DNA of 64,000 nt from Lentibacter sp. XHP0401 (GCF_025751535.1 NZ_JAOWLC010000003.1:62001-126000); one strand, 5' to 3'. Shown: positions 8,216-17,642, counted from the first letter of the stretch. Notes: generated by a model not told the origin, from the sequence alone. Made by a program: numbers and translations.

Positions 8216-11158
8216 ATGGCATATCAGACACGCGGGCGCGATCCGCTACTCGATAGCAACATGGCGGAAGCCATTGAAAAACGCGGCAAAGAGCTGATCG
8301 GCATCGCGCTGATCGTTGTGGCTCTGGCCGCCGCGGCCATGATTGCCTCCTACACTCCGAATGATCCGTCATGGCTCTCCGCCACAGACGCCCCCGTGCA
8401 AAACTGGATGGGCAGCATCGGCGCCGCCATCGCAGCTCCGCTCTTCATGATCGTCGGCTGGGGCAGCTGGGGCATTGCAGCGGCCCTCCTCGCATGGGGC
8501 CTGCGTTTCACATTTCACTTCGGAGCCGACCGCGCCATCGGCCGCCTCATCTTCGCACCCATCTGGCTCGCGCTTCTGTCAATTTACGCCTCTACCCTCG
8601 TTCCGGGCGAAACTTGGACACATTCTTTCGGCCTTGGCGGCCTCTTTGGTGACACCGTGCTTGGCAGCGCTCTCAGCATCCTGCCAGTCGGAGCCACCTT
8701 TGGTCTCAAAGTTCTTTCGCTGCTTCTCGGTGCGGCCATGCTGGCATTCGGCTTCTTCATTCTCGGCTTCACACGCCCTGAAATCCGCTATATCGCCCGT
8801 TTCCTGATGATCGGCACAATCATGGCCTACGCGCTTGTCATGAACCTTCTGGGCAAAACAGCCACAGGCGCGGTTTCTGCTGCCCAAACCATGCAAGAGC
8901 GCAACCGCGTGCGCCGCGAGCAGCGCGCTGTCGAGCGTGCGGAAGCCGCCGAATGGGCCGCAATGCAAGACGCCCAATCGCTTGAAGCCGAACAATACGC
9001 AGCCCCTCAAGCGCACGCGCATTATGATGAGCCGCCGCTCACCGCACCTGTAGAAAAGGCAGGTGGTCTACGCGCGCTCATGCCAAACCTTATCCGCCGC
9101 CCCGAGCCTGTGGATATGCCGGAGCCGGAGCTTGTGGAGCCGCAGCCAAACTTTGGCGAATACGACACGCCCGAGGCCCCCTCGGATGACCGCATCAAAG
9201 CCAAAATCGCCGATGTCATCAAATCGCGTGTGCGCCAGATTCCGTCAATGCAAGCCCCAAGCATTGCCCCCCTCACAAAAGGGCGTGGCCACGGCCCGAC
9301 ACCGCTTGTCCTCAACACAACACCCCAGCCTCACATGCGCGCCGAGCCACCGCTCACTGGCGGCGCACAAAGCAGCCTGCCACCCGAGCCACAGCTGACA
9401 GCCAGCTACACGCAAGACTACGCACAAGAAGAAGCCTACGCGCCTGCCCAATACTATGACGAGGCCGACGACGAGGTATTTGAAGAGACGCTCCCGCTTG
9501 CAGAAGCCCCTGCGCCGCTGTCTTACTCTATCCCGACAGCCGAGCCCAAAAAGGTTGTGCAACACGCGCCCAAAAAGCCTGTGCAAACGTCCACACGCGC
9601 CAAAGCCGAGGCCCAGCCTGCCTTCAAGTTCGAAGACAAGCGCCCCGCCTACGAGCTTCCTCCGCTCTCGCTTCTGGCCGATCCTGTGCATATCGAGCGT
9701 CACCACCTCTCCGATGAATCGCTCGAAGCCAACGCCCGCATGCTTGAAACCGTGCTTGATGACTACGGCGTGAAGGGCGAGATCGTCTCGGTCCGCCCTG
9801 GCCCCGTTGTGACCATGTATGAGCTTGAACCAGCGCCAGGCCTCAAGGCCTCCCGCGTGATCGGCCTCGCCGATGATATCGCCCGCTCCATGGCCGCGCT
9901 CTCCGCGCGTGTCTCCACGGTTCCGGGCCGTTCCGTCATCGGGATCGAGCTGCCCAATGACAACCGCGAGATGGTCGGCTTCCGCGAGATTCTCTCTGGC
10001 CGCGAATACGGCGACGGCAACCACAAGCTGCCCCTCGCCCTTGGCAAGGATATCGGCGGTGATCCCATCGTCGCCAACCTCGCCAAAATGCCTCACCTGC
10101 TCATCGCAGGGACAACAGGCTCGGGCAAATCTGTCGCGATCAACACCATGATTCTCTCGCTCCTCTACAAGCTCACGCCTGAAGAATGCCGCATGATCAT
10201 GATCGACCCGAAGATGCTCGAACTTTCCGTCTATGACGGTATCCCGCACCTGCTCTCTCCCGTTGTGACCGATCCGAAGAAGGCCGTTGTCGCCCTCAAA
10301 TGGACAGTCGGTGAAATGGAAGAGCGCTATCGCAAGATGTCCAAAATGGGCGTGCGCAACATTGATGGTTACAACTCCCGCGTGGCCGATGCTTTGGCCA
10401 AAGGCGAGACATTCTCGCGCACCGTCCAGACAGGTTTTGACGACGACACAGGCGAACCCGTGTTCGAAACAGAAGAGATCATCCCCGAGAAAATGCCGTA
10501 TATCGTCGTCATCGTCGACGAAATGGCCGATCTCATGATGGTCGCGGGCAAAGAGATCGAAGCCTGCATCCAGCGCCTCGCCCAAATGGCGCGTGCCTCA
10601 GGCATTCACATCATCATGGCAACCCAGCGCCCCTCTGTTGACGTGATCACAGGCACAATCAAAGCCAACTTCCCCACCCGGATCAGCTTCCAGGTGACAA
10701 GCAAGATCGACAGCCGCACAATCCTCGGCGAAATGGGTGCCGAGCAACTCCTCGGCATGGGTGATATGCTCTACATGGCAGGCGGCGCGAAAATCACCCG
10801 CTGCCATGGTCCGTTTGTCTCTGATGAAGAAGTCGAAGAAATCGTCAATCACCTCAAGGCCTACGGCCCGCCTTCCTATGTCTCTGGCGTAGTTCAAGGC
10901 CCGCCCGATGACAACGCAGGTGATATCGACGCAGTCCTCGGCCTCGGCGGCAACACCGACAGCGAAGATGCGCAATACGATGAAGCGGTCGCGATCGTTA
11001 TCAAAGACCGTAAGTGCAGCACCTCCTACATCCAGCGCAAGCTTTCGATCGGCTACAACAAGGCCGCCAAGCTTGTGGAACAAATGGAAGAAGAAGGCCT
11101 CATCTCGGCCGCCAACCACGTTGGCAAACGCGAGATTCTTGTGCCGGAACAGCACTAG
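8216..11158 (+). CDS. ftsK: DNA translocase FtsK
   Basis: A 980-residue DNA pump that acts at the septum to move chromosome ends apart and activate XerCD at dif. Order of parts: four or so N-terminal membrane segments (about residues 25-185); a long acidic, Pro/Gln-rich linker (about 215-470) of low complexity; the alpha/beta RecA-like motor with Walker A G632-TTGSGK-S639 and Walker [10 protein letters not shown] at about 760-770; and the DNA-reading winged-helix gamma domain at about 905-975, ending in KREILV. Length is normal for alphaproteobacteria. The ATG follows GAGGACGAGGGAAC. It may share a transcript with the aminotransferase upstream. The 232 bases after it hold two inverted repeats before lolA. 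Confidence 0.97.
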   Translation: MAYQTRGRDPLLDSNMAEAIEKRGKELIGIALIVVALAAAAMIASYTPNDPSWLSATDAPVQNWMGSIGAAIAAPLFMIVGWGSWGIAAALLAWGLRFTFHFGADRAIGRLIFAPIWLALLSIYASTLVPGETWTHSFGLGGLFGDTVLGSALSILPVGATFGLKVLSLLLGAAMLAFGFFILGFTRPEIRYIARFLMIGTIMAYALVMNLLGKTATGAVSAAQTMQERNRVRREQRAVERAEAAEWAAMQDAQSLEAEQYAAPQAHAHYDEPPLTAPVEKAGGLRALMPNLIRRPEPVDMPEPELVEPQPNFGEYDTPEAPSDDRIKAKIADVIKSRVRQIPSMQAPSIAPLTKGRGHGPTPLVLNTTPQPHMRAEPPLTGGAQSSLPPEPQLTASYTQDYAQEEAYAPAQYYDEADDEVFEETLPLAEAPAPLSYSIPTAEPKKVVQHAPKKPVQTSTRAKAEAQPAFKFEDKRPAYELPPLSLLADPVHIERHHLSDESLEANARMLETVLDDYGVKGEIVSVRPGPVVTMYELEPAPGLKASRVIGLADDIARSMAALSARVSTVPGRSVIGIELPNDNREMVGFREILSGREYGDGNHKLPLALGKDIGGDPIVANLAKMPHLLIAGTTGSGKSVAINTMILSLLYKLTPEECRMIMIDPKMLELSVYDGIPHLLSPVVTDPKKAVVALKWTVGEMEERYRKMSKMGVRNIDGYNSRVADALAKGETFSRTVQTGFDDDTGEPVFETEEIIPEKMPYIVVIVDEMADLMMVAGKEIEACIQRLAQMARASGIHIIMATQRPSVDVITGTIKANFPTRISFQVTSKIDSRTILGEMGAEQLLGMGDMLYMAGGAKITRCHGPFVSDEEVEEIVNHLKAYGPPSYVSGVVQGPPDDNAGDIDAVLGLGGNTDSEDAQYDEAVAIVIKDRKCSTSYIQRKLSIGYNKAAKLVEQMEEEGLISAANHVGKREILVPEQH

Positions 11159-11197
11159 GCGGCTTTTCGCCCTTAAATCCATAAAGCACGGGCTAAA

Positions 11198-11238
11198 GCG
11201 TTTCGCGACCTTCTCCCAAAGAGTTGTTCGCGAAACGC
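11198..11238. repeat. Inverted repeat after ftsK, first
   Basis: Perfect 11-base arms GCGTTTCGCGA (11198-11208) and TCGCGAAACGC (11228-11238) around a 19-base spacer. No T tract follows, so it is not a classical terminator; it may be a transcript-end stabiliser or a protein-binding site. A similar half-site, AAAGCGTTTTGCG, occurs near 633-645. Confidence 0.7.
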
Positions 11239-11266
11239 CCGCTTTCCCCAATAATCGTGGCTCCGC

Positions 11267-11299
11267 ATGAGCACAGAGCCGCCCTTGAGCGGTGCTCAT
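11267..11299. repeat. Inverted repeat after ftsK, second
   Basis: Arms ATGAGCAC (11267-11274) and GTGCTCAT (11292-11299), with a nested CCGC/GCGG pair inside, followed by the T-rich GGTTTTGTTAT. This could form a hairpin that ends the ftsK transcript ahead of lolA; the T tract is weak. Confidence 0.5.
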
Positions 11300-11390
11300 A
11301 CGGTTTTGTTATCGCTTAACAGCCGGTGTTTTCATATTTTAACCCCATATCAATAGTGCAAATTCGCATCTGGATGCTTAGGTAACGGTT

Positions 11391-11996
11391 ATGAAACTCA
11401 AACACATCTTCTTCGCGCCCGTTCTGGCGCTCGCCCTCGCAAGCCCCGCAGCCGCAGACAAGCTGTCGCTGAACGCGCTCTCGCAGTATCTCAACGAGAT
11501 GAAAACCGCCAAAGGCGCGTTTACCCAGATCAACGATGACGGGACAATCTCGACAGGCACGATTTACATCAAACGCCCCGGCAAAATCCGTTTCGAGTAT
11601 AACCCGCCCGAGGAAACGCTCGTTCTAGCCAGCTCCAATGCCGTGGCGATCTTTGATCCGAAGACAAACCAGGGCCCGGAGAGCTACCCGCTCAACAAAA
11701 CCCCCCTGTCTATCATCCTCGCCCGCACGGTCGATCTTGGCCGCGCCAACATGGTGACAGGTCACAGTTACGACGGCACCGCCACAACCATCACAGCGCA
11801 AGATCCGGCAAACCCCGAATACGGCAATATCCAGCTGAAATTCACAGGTGACCCTGTCGAATTGCGCCAATGGGTCATCAACGATGACAGCGGCTCAAGC
11901 ACAACTGTGGTGCTGGGCGAGCTTACCAAAGGCGGCTCGCTGCCCAACACCCTGTTTGATATCGATGCAAACATGAAAAAGCGCGGAGGGCGCTAA
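11391..11996 (+). CDS. lolA: Outer-membrane lipoprotein carrier LolA
   Basis: A 201-residue periplasmic protein with a clear signal peptide (positive MKLKH, hydrophobic core, likely cleavage after PAAA near residue 22). The rest fits the LolA fold: KGAFTQINDDG, the GTIYIKRPGKIRFEY strand pair, IFDPKTNQ and a C-terminal FDIDAN. LolA carries lipoproteins from the LolCDE complex to the outer membrane; in alphaproteobacteria without LolB it may also insert them. Several lipoproteins encoded in this window (12.0, 53.4 and 53.9 kb) would be cargo. The ATG at 11391 follows a weak ribosome-binding region, and the gene is probably transcribed on its own. Confidence 0.92.
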   Translation: MKLKHIFFAPVLALALASPAAADKLSLNALSQYLNEMKTAKGAFTQINDDGTISTGTIYIKRPGKIRFEYNPPEETLVLASSNAVAIFDPKTNQGPESYPLNKTPLSIILARTVDLGRANMVTGHSYDGTATTITAQDPANPEYGNIQLKFTGDPVELRQWVINDDSGSSTTVVLGELTKGGSLPNTLFDIDANMKKRGGR

Positions 11997-12012
11997 GCCC
12001 CCGTCTTTTAAT

Positions 12013-12603
12013 TCATCTCAACCGGCGACAGCTTGCAAGCTGCGCCCTATACATCTCCGAGCGGTTGCCGACTTCGCCCGCAACCCGCATGAGCCATGCC
12101 TTCTGGCGGTAGGTTCCGCGCGCATACCCTGTGTGCCCGTCGTGATAAGCCAGATACTGGTTGCGCGCATCGGTCAGAGAGATCCCGTTCCGCTCACGGG
12201 AAATATTCATGTAATACCCCATGAAGTCCGTCGCATCGCGAATGTTGTTCCGCTTTGCCATACGCCGGTTTTCTTTCTGCTGATACTCTTTCCAGGTCGC
12301 ATCCAGCGCCTGAGAATAGCCGAAGGCACTTGACTGACGACCAACAGGAATCACTCCAAGCGCATACTGGAACGGCGTGCGCGCATCGGACTTGAATTTG
12401 CTCTCTTGGTAAATCGTCGCCATCTGGACATGCACAGGCACGCCCCACTTTCGCTCCGCCGCCTTGAAGGCACGGTAATATGTCGGGCGCTCTTTCAGAA
12501 TGGCACAGGCGTTGTCGAGCTGCTTTGGTGCGCTCGTTCCCGCTCCACGGCCACAGGCCGCCAGAGATGCCACAATCATTAAAGCGCAAAGGATTCTGCT
12601 CAT
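12013..12603 (-). CDS. Transglycosylase-SLT-like lipoprotein
   Basis: A 196-residue protein with a lipoprotein signal (MSRILCALMIVASLAAC, lipid-bearing Cys at residue 17). After it come QMATIYQESKF, with the Glu expected of a lytic transglycosylase, then GVIPVGRQSSAFGYSQALD and AYHDGHTGYARG, which resemble the SLT/goose-lysozyme-like family. It would cut peptidoglycan from the inner face of the outer membrane, or from the inner membrane if the sorting signal keeps it there. It is convergent with lolA, with stop codons 16 bases apart. A structural, non-enzymatic role cannot be ruled out. Confidence 0.8.
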   Translation of the reverse strand: MSRILCALMIVASLAACGRGAGTSAPKQLDNACAILKERPTYYRAFKAAERKWGVPVHVQMATIYQESKFKSDARTPFQYALGVIPVGRQSSAFGYSQALDATWKEYQQKENRRMAKRNNIRDATDFMGYYMNISRERNGISLTDARNQYLAYHDGHTGYARGTYRQKAWLMRVAGEVGNRSEMYRAQLASCRRLR

Positions 12604-12819
12604 CTGCCCCTCGCTTATTTTTTGTTTTTACAACCATACCGCATTGGGCGCAAAATCTAAATCACATTTCTGTGCCACAAGCGCTTTTCTGCGCGCAAAA
12701 GCGATGTGTCGCTGCACACTGTTGGCCAGCGCTTCACAGAGTGTTTCCAGCAAATTCACTCTCTGAAATGGACATATGACCATTGAAAGCGTTATGCTGC
12801 TCGGATAGGGGCTAAACTT

Positions 12820-13149
12820 ATGATGATACGCAAACGTGCCAAATACCACCTCGGACAAGTCGTCCGCCACAAAAAGCACCCCTTCCGTGGGGTGGTCTTT
12901 GATGTAGACCCGCAGTTTTCAAACAGCGACGAATGGTATGAAGCCATCCCCGAAGACAGCCGCCCCCAAAAGGAGCAGCCCTTCTATCATCTCCTCGCAG
13001 AAAATGATCAAAGCTACTATGTCGCCTATGTCTCCGAGCAAAACCTCGTAGCAGACTATTCAGGCGAACCGGTTGATCATCCCGATATCCCCGATCTCTT
13101 CGGCCCCTTCCAGGACGGCCAATACCCGCTTCAGTTCCAACTGAACTGA
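12820..13149 (+). CDS. hspQ: HspQ (YccV-like, hemimethylated-DNA-binding family)
   Basis: A 109-residue protein covering the YccV/HspQ domain in full: KYHLGQVVRHKKHPFRGVVFDVD, the conserved WY pair, QPFYHLL and YVAYVSEQNL. In enterobacteria HspQ is a heat-induced specificity factor for Lon protease and was also described as binding hemimethylated oriC DNA. The ATG at 12820 is followed at once by a second ATG, and either could be the start. The gene has 216 bases of its own upstream sequence with no obvious heat-shock promoter that I can defend. Downstream lies copy A of the modular repeat and then the convergent rhodanese gene. Confidence 0.92.
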   Translation: MMIRKRAKYHLGQVVRHKKHPFRGVVFDVDPQFSNSDEWYEAIPEDSRPQKEQPFYHLLAENDQSYYVAYVSEQNLVADYSGEPVDHPDIPDLFGPFQDGQYPLQFQLN

Positions 13150-13170
13150 CCCCAGCCACCGACTTTCAGC

Positions 13171-13250
13171 TTTCTTTTTGCTCCAAATATCCTGGGGGTC
13201 TGGGGGCAAAGCCCCCAGCCAGTCGGATTGCGCAAAGCGCAATTCGAAAC
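13171..13250 (+). repeat. Modular palindromic intergenic repeat, copy A
   Basis: Three modules in order: the leader TTTCTTTTTG-ctcc-AAATATCCTGGGGG (13171-13198), a GC hairpin CTGGGGGC-aaa-GCCCCCAG (13200-13218), and an end module TCGG-ATTGCGC-aaa-GCGCAAT-TCGAA (13223-13248). It starts 21 bases after the hspQ stop and lies between convergent genes, so it may end both transcripts. Confidence 0.85.
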
Positions 13251-13254
13251 GTTT

Positions 13255-13635
13255 TCACTCCACAGGTCGCCCGTCTTTCTTCCAGGCCCCGAATCCACCG
13301 TCCATCTCGGCCACATTCGTAGCGCCCATATCCTGCAAGGCTTTCGCCGCCAAAGCCGAACGCCACGCCCCCGCACAGAAAAGGATAATCTTCTTGTCCG
13401 TTGCAAACGCTTCCTTGTGATAGGGGCTCGCAGGGTCAAACCAGAATTCCAGCATCCCGCGTGGCGCACGAAATGCCCCGGGAAAGTGCCCTTCGCGCTC
13501 AAGCTCGCGCGGGTCGCGAATATCCACAACAAGCGCTTCGCCCGCCTGCGCCAATCGCCAGACTTCGTCGCGACTCAACGTCTCGATCTCTTCTTTCGCC
13601 CGCATCACGAGCTCTTTTACAGGTGTAATTGCCAT
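13255..13635 (-). CDS. Rhodanese-domain protein
   Basis: A single rhodanese domain of 126 residues. The persulfide-forming Cys87 sits in the loop FCAGAWRS, preceded by DIRDPRELEREGHFPGA, the usual N-terminal rhodanese signature. Such proteins carry sulfane sulfur or act as thiosulfate:cyanide transferases; the real donor and acceptor are unknown. The ATG at 13633-13635 is preferred over a TTG two codons upstream that would overlap the preceding stop. It starts two bases after the gamma-glutamyltransferase stop, so the two are co-transcribed. As that enzyme releases cysteinylglycine from glutathione, a shared role in sulfur recycling is a reasonable guess. Confidence 0.9.
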   Translation of the reverse strand: MAITPVKELVMRAKEEIETLSRDEVWRLAQAGEALVVDIRDPRELEREGHFPGAFRAPRGMLEFWFDPASPYHKEAFATDKKIILFCAGAWRSALAAKALQDMGATNVAEMDGGFGAWKKDGRPVE

Positions 13636-13637
13636 GC

Positions 13638-15215
13638 TCAATACCCCAGCGCCGCGCCGTCTTTGCGCGGATCAGATGCGCCCTCCAGCACACCATCTGC
13701 GCGGATACGAATAGCCTGCGCTCCGCCCAGCGGCCCGTCAGGCACAACAACCTTATGTCCCATCTCGACAAGTTCGGCGCGCACCGCCTCGGTATATCCC
13801 TTCTCGACCTTAAGGTCGCTTCCGTCCGCAAAAGACCGCGGCGCATCAATCGCGCTTTGCGCATCTATGCCAAAGTCCTGCATATTCATCACAAACCGCG
13901 CATGTCCGCAGGGCTGATAGGCCCCGCCCATCACGCCAAAAGGCATAATCGCGCGGCCATTCTCCGCCAGCATCCCCGGAATAATCGTGTGCATAGGTCT
14001 CTTGCCACCGCCGTATGCATTCGGATGCCCCTCCTCAAGCGTGAAGCCGGCGCCACGGTTTTGCAGCAGAATCCCGAATTTCTCACTCGCAATCCCCGAG
14101 CCAAAGCCGTGGAAAATCGAATAGATAAAGCTCACGGCCATACGGTCTTTATCCACCACAGTGATATAGATCGTATCCTTATGCACCGCTTCACTGAGAG
14201 GTGCCGCCGCCGCCATCGCGCGCTTTGGGTCAATCAATGCCGCCAGCTTTGCTGCGGTTTTCATGCTCAGCATATGCTCAAGCCGCGTGGTTCTGTCGGG
14301 GTCAGCAATAAAGCGGTTGCGCGCATCATAAGCCAGTTTCGTCGCCTCTGCCTCGATATGCGCACGCATCGCGCCAAACGGCTCCATGCTGGCAATGTCA
14401 AACTGGCTCAGAATATTCAGCATCAGGTTTGCCGTTGCGCCCTGTCCGTTCGGCGGATGCTCCAGCAGATCAACCCCTTTGTAATGGCTCCCCACAGGAT
14501 CGGTATAAAAGCTCACCGCATTGGCAAAATCGCTCAGCTCATGCACACCGCCAAGCTCTTTCAAAGCGGCAACCATATCTTCGGCGACTTCACCTTCGTA
14601 AAAGCCCTTGCGCCCGTCCTTTGCCACACGCCGCAGCGCCTCGGCCTGCGCAGGGGCGCGAAACATCTGGCCAATTTCGGCTGGTTTCCCGTTGATCAGA
14701 TAATGCGCCTCGCCATGCCCTTGCAGAGCCTTAGCCGCCTCGGGCCAGTCAAACGCCACACGCGGCGCAACAGGCACACCCTCCTCCGCATAGCGAATGG
14801 CAGGCGCCAGAATCGCATCAAGCCCGAGTTTGCCATAATCCTCCGACAAACGGCAAAATCCGTCCATAGCGGTCGGGATCGTCACCGCCTCAGGCCCTCT
14901 GAGCGGCACAGTTTTTTCACCCCGCGCGCGCAAAGCTTCAATATCAGCTGCCGCAGGCGCGCAGCCCGAACCGTTCAGCGCGCGAATGGCCCCGCCCTCT
15001 TTGTCCTGAAACAGCACAAAACAATCGCCGCCAATTCCTGTCATCTGCGGCTCGCAAATCCCGAGCAGAACAGCCCCCGCTATAGCCGCGTCCATAGCGT
15101 TGCCGCCGCGCTCCATGATATCAACAGCAACTTTAGCCGCTAGAGGATGCGAAGTGGCACAGATGCCATTCTTCGCCAAAACGGGCGACCTCCCGGGGAA
15201 ATGAAAATCACGCAT
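13638..15215 (-). CDS. ggt: Gamma-glutamyltransferase family protein
   Basis: A 525-residue member of the gamma-glutamyltransferase family, which splits the gamma-glutamyl bond of glutathione and related compounds. It is made as one chain that cuts itself before a Thr; the matching site is in KDTIYITVVDKD at about residue 347, ahead of the small-subunit motif YGGGKRPMHTIIPG. The N-terminal part has ATSHPLAAKVAVDIMERGGNAMDAA spread over about residues 20-44. I see no clear signal peptide, unlike E. coli Ggt, so a cytoplasmic form or a substrate other than glutathione is possible. The rhodanese gene follows two bases after its stop. A 504-codon open frame on the other strand is a shadow. Confidence 0.88.
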   Translation of the reverse strand: MRDFHFPGRSPVLAKNGICATSHPLAAKVAVDIMERGGNAMDAAIAGAVLLGICEPQMTGIGGDCFVLFQDKEGGAIRALNGSGCAPAAADIEALRARGEKTVPLRGPEAVTIPTAMDGFCRLSEDYGKLGLDAILAPAIRYAEEGVPVAPRVAFDWPEAAKALQGHGEAHYLINGKPAEIGQMFRAPAQAEALRRVAKDGRKGFYEGEVAEDMVAALKELGGVHELSDFANAVSFYTDPVGSHYKGVDLLEHPPNGQGATANLMLNILSQFDIASMEPFGAMRAHIEAEATKLAYDARNRFIADPDRTTRLEHMLSMKTAAKLAALIDPKRAMAAAAPLSEAVHKDTIYITVVDKDRMAVSFIYSIFHGFGSGIASEKFGILLQNRGAGFTLEEGHPNAYGGGKRPMHTIIPGMLAENGRAIMPFGVMGGAYQPCGHARFVMNMQDFGIDAQSAIDAPRSFADGSDLKVEKGYTEAVRAELVEMGHKVVVPDGPLGGAQAIRIRADGVLEGASDPRKDGAALGY

Positions 15216-15478
15216 ATCTTGCCCACTCTATTGCTATTTTACAAAAGACTAAGCGCCGCAAAGACCATTGCCAATGCAGTTTTGCAAATCATCACCATAT
15301 CTGGAAAGATAAGAGCCTCGACGCCGCACACTGGGTGGGGGCTGTTAACGTACGACGCCGAGGGAAGCCATATGCAGCTACAAAATTGGTATGGCACTTG
15401 AATGAGGCAATTCTTCGTGCCGAATGAGGCGATTTGGTGAAATATTCTGGCCGTCCGATCAATCGGTATATCCTCAGG
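15216..15478. other. Longest non-coding gap; direct repeat GAATGAGGC
   Basis: 263 bases between ggt and rbaW. It should hold the ggt promoter on the minus strand. The only structure noticed is a direct repeat GAATGAGGC at 15400-15408 and 15422-15430, whose 22-base period is two helical turns, followed each time by RATT. No ORF, tRNA or strong hairpin is evident. Confidence 0.5.
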
Positions 15479-15934
15479 TCATCCATGACCCTCACAACAG
15501 ATCGAAAAGGCAAGCTCATTGGTTTCTCCAACACGCTTGTAAGCAAGGTCGAAAGCCAGATTTCGCACCAGATACCAACCGAACCCACCTTCAGGAAGTG
15601 CATCAAGCGGCCCGTCAAGTGGTGGCAAACGTCCGTCTGGTAGCCCTTCCGAAGGCAAATTCCCGCCTTCATCAAGCACGTGAAACCGTAGCACATGCCC
15701 CGCACGTTTCAGAGAAACAGCAATCAGCCCTGTGTTCTGGGTGCCGTAAGCATGTTCCACGATATTGTTCAGCACCTCACCCAAAACAACCTCGACAGAG
15801 CCAATATCATCGGCACTCAGATCCATCCCTTTCAGCTTACAGATCAGTTCCGCCAATGCCTCACGCACCTCAAGCTCCCCGCTCGGGAACTCAAGGCACA
15901 GGTCAGCCTGCGCCTGATTAGCATAGAGCGTCAT
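15479..15934 (-). CDS. rbaW: RbaW/RsbW-like anti-sigma serine kinase
   Basis: A 151-residue HATPase-fold protein of the RsbW/SpoIIAB type, which binds a sigma factor or phosphorylates its anti-anti-sigma partner. Seen: the N box EVVLGEVLNNIVEHAY (Glu and Asn for Mg-ATP), the G1 box VLDEGGNLP and the G2-like GGFGWYLVRNLAFDLAY. It begins 21 bases after the STAS gene, the pairing found for rbaV-rbaW in Rhodobacter capsulatus, where the system affects gene-transfer-agent production and stationary-phase survival. The ATG at 15932-15934 has GAGG nine bases upstream; a GTG five codons earlier is the alternative. The matching phosphatase RbaY is probably the gene at 51.6 kb. The sigma-factor target is not in the window. 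Confidence 0.82.
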   Translation of the reverse strand: MTLYANQAQADLCLEFPSGELEVREALAELICKLKGMDLSADDIGSVEVVLGEVLNNIVEHAYGTQNTGLIAVSLKRAGHVLRFHVLDEGGNLPSEGLPDGRLPPLDGPLDALPEGGFGWYLVRNLAFDLAYKRVGETNELAFSICCEGHG

Positions 15935-15955
15935 CTGCCCGTTCCTCACCGCAGG

Positions 15956-16300
15956 TCAGCCCGCCTTGTAGAGCTTGTTCACATCTTCAGCCTGCGCATG
16001 GATGGTAAAGATCGAATCCATCCTCGTGAGGCGGAAAACCTTCTCCACAGTCGGGGTCAGCCCCGCCAGATCAAGCCGCTTCGTGCTGCCCATCAATTTC
16101 ATCACAGCAACAACCGCGCCAAGCCCGCTCGAATCGATAAAGCCCACCTCGCTTAAATCGAGCACAACATGGCTCGCCTTTGCCTGCCCCGTAAATTCTC
16201 TCAGCGAATCTTTGAATTTCAACGCAGCGGCCGCATCAATCCGCTCGGCCAGAACCTTTACAAACAAGAGATCACTTGTCTCTCTACAGTCAAATTTCAT
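15956..16300 (-). CDS. rbaV: RbaV/RsbV-like STAS anti-anti-sigma factor
   Basis: A 114-residue STAS-domain protein. The phospho-acceptor is expected in FIDSSGLGA (Ser57 or Ser58), the standard site on which RsbW-type kinases act. Unphosphorylated, the protein would hold the RbaW-like kinase and free its partner; phosphorylated, it lets go. The ATG at 16298-16300, with GGAG seven bases upstream, is chosen over an upstream extension of 18 codons that does not resemble the family. It is the first gene of a two-gene unit with rbaW, transcribed away from the thiolase gene with a 98-base shared upstream region. Confidence 0.85.
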   Translation of the reverse strand: MKFDCRETSDLLFVKVLAERIDAAAALKFKDSLREFTGQAKASHVVLDLSEVGFIDSSGLGAVVAVMKLMGSTKRLDLAGLTPTVEKVFRLTRMDSIFTIHAQAEDVNKLYKAG

Positions 16301-16398
16301 CACTATCTCCGCTACCGTAGAAATACGCCTTTGTGTCACGAGACTAGACGGCAAACCTTTCTATTCGGTATTCAAGAGGCAATTCAGGAGGACATCAC

Positions 16399-17571
16399 AT
16401 GAAAAAAGTAATCATCGCAGGCGCAGCCCGCACGCCCATGGGCGGCTTTCAAGGCGTATTTGATGGCGTTCCCGCCTCCGTCCTTGGCGGCACGGCCATC
16501 CGTGCAGCGCTGGAAAACGCAGGAGCAAAAACTGTTGATGAAGTTCTCATGGGCTGCGTTCTCCCCGCAGGTCAGGGTCAGGCCCCCGCGCGCCAGGCAG
16601 GCTTCGCAGGCGGGCTGGGCGAGGATGTCCCGGCGACGACAGTCAACAAAATGTGTGGTTCAGGTATGAAAACCACCATGATGGGCGTTGATCAAATCGC
16701 CCTCGGCCATGCCGACACCATGATCACAGGCGGTATGGAATCCATGTCAAACGCGCCATATCTCTTGGAAAAAATGCGCTCCGGGGCGCGTATCGGTCAC
16801 CAGAAAGTGCTCGACCATATGTTCCTCGATGGCCTGGAGGATGCCTACGATAAAGGCCGCCTCATGGGCACATTCGCCGAAGATTGCGCCGAGAAATACC
16901 AGTTCACCCGCGAAGCGCAGGACGAATATGCGATCGGCTCGCTCAACGGCGCGCTTGAAGCGATCCGCTCTGGCGCATTTGATGGCGAAGTTACGCCGGT
17001 GTCGCTTCAAACCCGCAAGGGCGAGGTGACTATCGCGGAAGATGAACAGCCTGCCAAAGCCCGCCCCGAAAAGATCCCGACACTGAAACCCGCTTTCCGC
17101 GAGGGCGGCACGGTCACGGCAGCCAATGCCTCATCCATCTCCGATGGCGCAGCCGCGCTCGTGCTAGCCTCCGAAGAAGCGGCCAAAGCTCAGGGTCTTG
17201 GCATCCGCGCGCAGATCGTGGGCCATACAAGTCACGCCCAAGCCCCCGGATGGTTCGCAACCGCGCCCATACCCGCCGCACAGAAACTGCTTAAAAACAT
17301 TGGTTGGACTGTCGATGATGTCGACCTTTGGGAAGTCAATGAAGCCTTCGCAGTGGTCCCCATGGCCTTCATGCACGAAATGGGAATCCCGCGTGAAAAG
17401 ATGAACGTCAACGGCGGCGCCTGCGCACTTGGTCACCCCATCGGCGCATCCGGCACACGCATCATCGTGACGCTCCTGAATGCCCTTGAAAAGCGCGGCC
17501 TCAAACGCGGTATCGCCGCCATCTGTATCGGCGGCGGCGAAGGCACAGCCATCGCCATCGAACGCGTCTAG
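16399..17571 (+). CDS. atoB: Acetyl-CoA C-acetyltransferase (thiolase)
   Basis: A 390-residue degradative/biosynthetic thiolase that interconverts two acetyl-CoA and acetoacetyl-CoA. The acyl-accepting Cys86 is in NKMCGSGMK; the C-terminal active-site residues are in NEAFAVVP, CALGHPIGASG (His about 346) and AICIGGGEG (Cys about 376). The length fits a tetrameric acetoacetyl-CoA thiolase. A phaB or other polyhydroxybutyrate gene is not adjacent, so I cannot say whether it serves polymer storage, ketogenic breakdown or ethylmalonyl-CoA assimilation. AGGAGGAC lies seven bases before the ATG, an excellent ribosome-binding site that suggests strong expression. Repeat copy B starts right after the stop. 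Confidence 0.93.
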   Translation: MKKVIIAGAARTPMGGFQGVFDGVPASVLGGTAIRAALENAGAKTVDEVLMGCVLPAGQGQAPARQAGFAGGLGEDVPATTVNKMCGSGMKTTMMGVDQIALGHADTMITGGMESMSNAPYLLEKMRSGARIGHQKVLDHMFLDGLEDAYDKGRLMGTFAEDCAEKYQFTREAQDEYAIGSLNGALEAIRSGAFDGEVTPVSLQTRKGEVTIAEDEQPAKARPEKIPTLKPAFREGGTVTAANASSISDGAAALVLASEEAAKAQGLGIRAQIVGHTSHAQAPGWFATAPIPAAQKLLKNIGWTVDDVDLWEVNEAFAVVPMAFMHEMGIPREKMNVNGGACALGHPIGASGTRIIVTLLNALEKRGLKRGIAAICIGGGEGTAIAIERV

Positions 17572-17574
17572 GCC

Positions 17575-17618
17575 TTCCTCTTTCTATAAATATCCCGGGG
17601 TCTGGGGCAGCGCCCCAG
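17575..17618 (+). repeat. Modular palindromic intergenic repeat, copy B (short form)
   Basis: Leader CCTCTTTCT-AT-AAATATCCCGGGG followed by the GC hairpin CTGGGGC-agc-GCCCCAG (17602-17618). The end module is absent. It starts four bases after the thiolase stop and lies on the same strand. Confidence 0.8.
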
Positions 17619-17642
17619 CTCTCCTGTTACAAGAAACACATC

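Noticed and set aside
13629-15143. Open frame of 504 codons on the plus strand opposite ggt
   Set aside because: Its product is basic, low in family character and exactly antisense to a well-recognised gamma-glutamyltransferase; the C-rich codon use of the real gene keeps the opposite frame open.
15216-15478. tRNA or other structured RNA in the longest gap
   Set aside because: No cloverleaf arms, no TTCRA-type T loop and no strong hairpin could be found.
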